Source: a candidate division CSSED10-310 bacterium
Lineage (GTDB): Bacteria; CSSED10-310; JAFGDC01
DNA: 7,285 bases
Assembly: GCA_016932295.1 (NCBI GenBank)
Contig: JAFGDC010000366.1
Location: 1-7,285 of the forward strand
Reading direction: 5' to 3'
The notes below the pieces were generated by a model. That model did no database searches, was not told the origin of the DNA, and worked only from the letters and a program-made list of their open reading frames with translations. Shown here piece by piece: positions 4,625 through 7,285 of the stretch (positions are counted from its first letter, which is position 1; every line of letters begins with the position of its first letter). Position numbers and translations under genes: made by a program.

Positions 4625-7285
4625 ATGAAGCCCATCGAATCGGTAGCTTCGATCCTTGTTATCCTTGTGGTATCCATTCCTTTCGCCGGCGCGGCCACAT
4701 GGTCGGTGCCGGGCGATTATCTCACCATACAGGAAGCGATCGATGCCGCGGTCGATACCGATGTGATAGACGTCGATCCCGGCACGTACGTGGAAAACAT
4801 TGACTTCGAGGGCAAGCTGATCACCGTCCAGAGCACATCCGGAGCGGGTTTGACAATCATTGACGGCGGTTTCGCCGGACCGGTGGTGACCTTCGCCAAC
4901 ACCGAGACCTTCGCGGCGGTGTTGGACGGCTTCACCATTATCAACGGCTATGATCTGCAGGCCGGCGGCATTCTCATCGTCAGCGCCTATCCCACCATTG
5001 TCAACAACATCATCGAGTACAATGAATCCCCCGTGAATGGCGGCGGCATCGCCGACTACGGCAATGCGTTCAGCGGCGCTTACATCGGTGACAATTACAT
5101 ACAGAACAACATCGCCCAGAACGGCGGCGGCGTCTGGAGCGACGGCTCCGATCCGTTTCTCGACAACAATCACATCGAGCACAACATCGCCGCCGGCTAC
5201 GGCGGTGGCCTGGCTTCCACCGGCAGCAGCGCCCCCTACATGCAATACAATGTTTTCAGCATGAACTACGCCAGTTTCGGTGGTGGGGTGGCCATGATCG
5301 AGGGCAGCGCGCCCAACATGCATTTCAACATCCTCGAGAGCAACACCGCCGAATGGGACGGCGGCGCGTTGTATTGCTCGTCCTCGCACACCTACAACAT
5401 GGACAACATCTACGACAACAACAACGGGTACGGGTACGGAGGCGGCATCATGGTCACCAACGGCGGCAGCAACGTCTTCTATTATGAAACCATCGTGAAC
5501 AATGGGGCTGATTTCGGTGGCGGCATCGCGTTTTACTATGCATCAGGCGCCGAATTCGGCTACGCCGAGATACTTTTCAACGGCGCCGGGCTGGGCGGAG
5601 GAATCTACGTATTCGGAGGAAATCCAGGCTGTCACGGCTCGCTCATCCACTACAACACCGCCACCTTCGGCGGCGGGATGTATCTGGACAACTGCTGGTC
5701 CGAGATGGACTCCCATGAAATCCATTCCAACGAAGCGTTCGAGGATGGTGGAGGAGTCTATTGCGCCAACGACTCAAGCTCCTTCGACAATTTCACCATC
5801 TCCGACAATTACGCTCTCGGCCATGGTGGAGGCATCGCGCTCGACAACTCAGCTCTCATCGCCAACCGCTGGGGTGACCGCAATTACATCAATTCCAACC
5901 ACGCCTCCTTCGGCGGCGGCGTGGCCTGTATCAACGGCACCACGGCGAGCTTCACCGAGAATGAGATCAATGACAACGAGAGCGACGAACTGGGTGGTGG
6001 CGTATATATCCGTGACAGCAGCCCGAGCTTCGAGCAGTGCACGATCGAGACAAACTCAGCCGGGGTGATGGGCAGCGGGGTCTACTGCGAGACAGCCAAT
6101 GCAGCGCTTTACGACAATACTATTTCCTATAATCAGTCAGGTTACTCCATGTACGGCGGCGGCATAGCCTGCTATGACTCGAACGATGAGATCAGCGACA
6201 ACAGGATCACCGACAACGCTGCCGAACTGGGCGGTGGCATCTTCTGCAGCGGGGGCGCGCCGTCGATCGACGGCAACACGATCGAATCAAACAGCGCGAG
6301 CTACAATGGCGGCGGTATCGCCATCGAAGAGGATTCGACCGCGCTGATTCAAAACAATTACCTCAGTTACAATTACGCCGACGGCGGCGGCGGCATGTTC
6401 AGCCAGTTCGCCTATCCGACCATCCAGGACAATACATTTGCCTTTAACCAGGCTTATTCCGATGGCGGCGGGCTCTACTTGGAAGCGACCATCTCATACA
6501 TTGACGGCAACACCTTCGAGGGTAACTATGCGGAGAGCAACGGCGGCGGTTTTTACTGCCTGGAGTGTGATGCCGTGGTCGGACTCAATGCCGACAATGT
6601 ATTCAGCGGCAACATGGCGACCGCCGGCGGCGGCGTGTTCGGTGAATGGGGCAGCCTCGATCTGCTGAGGAACAGCTTCACCGACAACCAGGCAGCCGTC
6701 GAAGGCGGCGGTCTCAATGTGAACAATGCCTGGCTGCACGTGGAAAACAATGAATTCTCGGGGAATTCGGCGGATGAATCCGGCGGCGCCATCTTCCTGT
6801 CTGAAGTGAGCGGGGTGAACATCGAGTTCAACACGTTTGAAAACAATTACGCCGTGGATGGAGGTGCGATTTACGCCGACACCGTCTCCATGGACCCGCA
6901 GGAAAACCTTATACAGTGGAACAGCGCGGAAGGGCTCGGCGGCGGCATATACCTGGACGACGTTTCGGGTGAAATCAGCCAGAACCAGATTCAACACAAC
7001 CACGCCGGCGGCGGAGGCGGCATCTATTGCCAGGGCGCCACGGACGCCCAGATCTACGAAAACGATATTTCCATGAACATCGCCTCGGGTTTCGGAGGCG
7101 GCGGCATATACTGCGCGGGGGCCTCGCCCCTGATCGCCGGCAACACCATCCTCATCAACAACGACAATCCGGTCATGGGTGACGGGGGCGGTTTACTGCT
7201 TTCCGGCGGAGCGCCGATGGTGACCGGCAACATCATCGACGACAACCAGGCGGTTACCGGAGGGGGAATCTACTGCCTTGATGGA
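4625..7285 (+). CDS. Secreted right-handed parallel beta-helix repeat protein, 3' end cut by window edge
   Basis: Large secreted beta-helix protein, 887 codons without a stop to the window end. The ATG at 4625 follows AGGAG (4609-4613) at 11 bases, slightly long spacing. Residues 1-23 are a Sec signal peptide (cleavage likely after A-G-A23). Residues 24-90 match the cap of DUF1565/NosD-type helices: SVPGDYLTIQEAIDAA, then DPGTYVENIDFEGK and IIDGG. From residue 139 onward a GG(G/A/S)-hydrophobic motif recurs 29 times at 24-30 residue spacing (average about 26), usually preceded by N-x-I-x-x-N-x-A; one repeat should equal one helical coil. Coils 19-24 carry F-x-x-N, and two of these carry GGAI. 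Ten of the 14 cysteines fall in the same coil slot. Such folds serve as polysaccharide-active enzymes, adhesins or surface proteins; no catalytic site is recognisable. The C-terminal sorting or anchoring domain is beyond the edge, so export route beyond Sec and function are open. The protein is Asp/Glu-rich and Lys-poor, typical of an exported repeat protein. Confidence 0.85.
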   Translation, partial: MKPIESVASILVILVVSIPFAGAATWSVPGDYLTIQEAIDAAVDTDVIDVDPGTYVENIDFEGKLITVQSTSGAGLTIIDGGFAGPVVTFANTETFAAVLDGFTIINGYDLQAGGILIVSAYPTIVNNIIEYNESPVNGGGIADYGNAFSGAYIGDNYIQNNIAQNGGGVWSDGSDPFLDNNHIEHNIAAGYGGGLASTGSSAPYMQYNVFSMNYASFGGGVAMIEGSAPNMHFNILESNTAEWDGGALYCSSSHTYNMDNIYDNNNGYGYGGGIMVTNGGSNVFYYETIVNNGADFGGGIAFYYASGAEFGYAEILFNGAGLGGGIYVFGGNPGCHGSLIHYNTATFGGGMYLDNCWSEMDSHEIHSNEAFEDGGGVYCANDSSSFDNFTISDNYALGHGGGIALDNSALIANRWGDRNYINSNHASFGGGVACINGTTASFTENEINDNESDELGGGVYIRDSSPSFEQCTIETNSAGVMGSGVYCETANAALYDNTISYNQSGYSMYGGGIACYDSNDEISDNRITDNAAELGGGIFCSGGAPSIDGNTIESNSASYNGGGIAIEEDSTALIQNNYLSYNYADGGGGMFSQFAYPTIQDNTFAFNQAYSDGGGLYLEATISYIDGNTFEGNYAESNGGGFYCLECDAVVGLNADNVFSGNMATAGGGVFGEWGSLDLLRNSFTDNQAAVEGGGLNVNNAWLHVENNEFSGNSADESGGAIFLSEVSGVNIEFNTFENNYAVDGGAIYADTVSMDPQENLIQWNSAEGLGGGIYLDDVSGEISQNQIQHNHAGGGGGIYCQGATDAQIYENDISMNIASGFGGGGIYCAGASPLIAGNTILINNDNPVMGDGGGLLLSGGAPMVTGNIIDDNQAVTGGGIYCLDG
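5039..7285 (+). repeat. Degenerate tandem repeats of about 78 bp inside the beta-helix gene
   Basis: The coding sequence repeats GGCGGCGGC-type triplets, coding for Gly-Gly-Gly, about every 78 bp (29 occurrences, starting at 5039, 5123, 5201, 5279 and so on to 7259). Copies are diverged in nucleotide sequence, so they look old and kept by protein structure, not by recent duplication. The array continues past the window end. Confidence 0.75.

Noticed and set aside
6494..7003. Minus-strand frames opposite the beta-helix gene, including this 169-codon one and the 276-codon one at 4559-5389
   Set aside because: They arise from the repetitive GGC/GCC-rich coding repeats read in reverse and lack their own signals.

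Overview
The window carries four protein-coding regions, two of them cut by the window edges, and no RNA genes, CRISPR array or insertion sequence that I can see. It looks like a GC-rich chromosome of a Gram-negative bacterium. The sulfate-uptake genes are of the proteobacterial Sbp/CysT type. The long secreted beta-helix protein and the membrane-anchored SGNH hydrolase are of kinds common in Deltaproteobacteria and in uncultured FCB-like lineages. I cannot name the taxon from sequence alone.

Left third (minus strand, 1-1725): sbp, the periplasmic sulfate-binding protein, is followed after a 29-nt gap by cysT, the first permease subunit of the sulfate/thiosulfate ABC transporter. cysT runs off the left edge. 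cysW and cysA would be expected beyond it, but are not visible. Ahead of sbp is a long leader with several hairpins that could compete with each other.

Middle (1726-2129, then plus strand 2130-4193): a divergent intergenic region separates sbp from a 687-residue membrane-anchored protein. This protein has an N-terminal SGNH/GDSL hydrolase domain and a long C-terminal half. I read that half as about six degenerate copies of a BamE/SmpA-OmlA-like unit (G-E-P ... W-x-Y at intervals of about 60-75 residues). This architecture is the most unusual thing in the window.

Right part (4194-7285): a gene-poor spacer of about 430 bp ends in a REP-like hairpin. It leads into a secreted right-handed parallel beta-helix protein, open through the right edge (887 codons seen). 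It has a signal peptide, a DUF1565/NosD-like N-terminal cap and at least 29 coils of about 26 residues marked by G-G-G-(I/V/L/M). One block of coils switches to the F-x-x-N / G-G-A-I signature known from chlamydial Pmp proteins, and many coils carry a cysteine at the same position.

The sulfate operon is a self-contained nutrient-uptake unit. The two plus-strand genes both appear to act in the envelope or outside the cell, but nothing in the sequence ties them to each other or to sulfate uptake.
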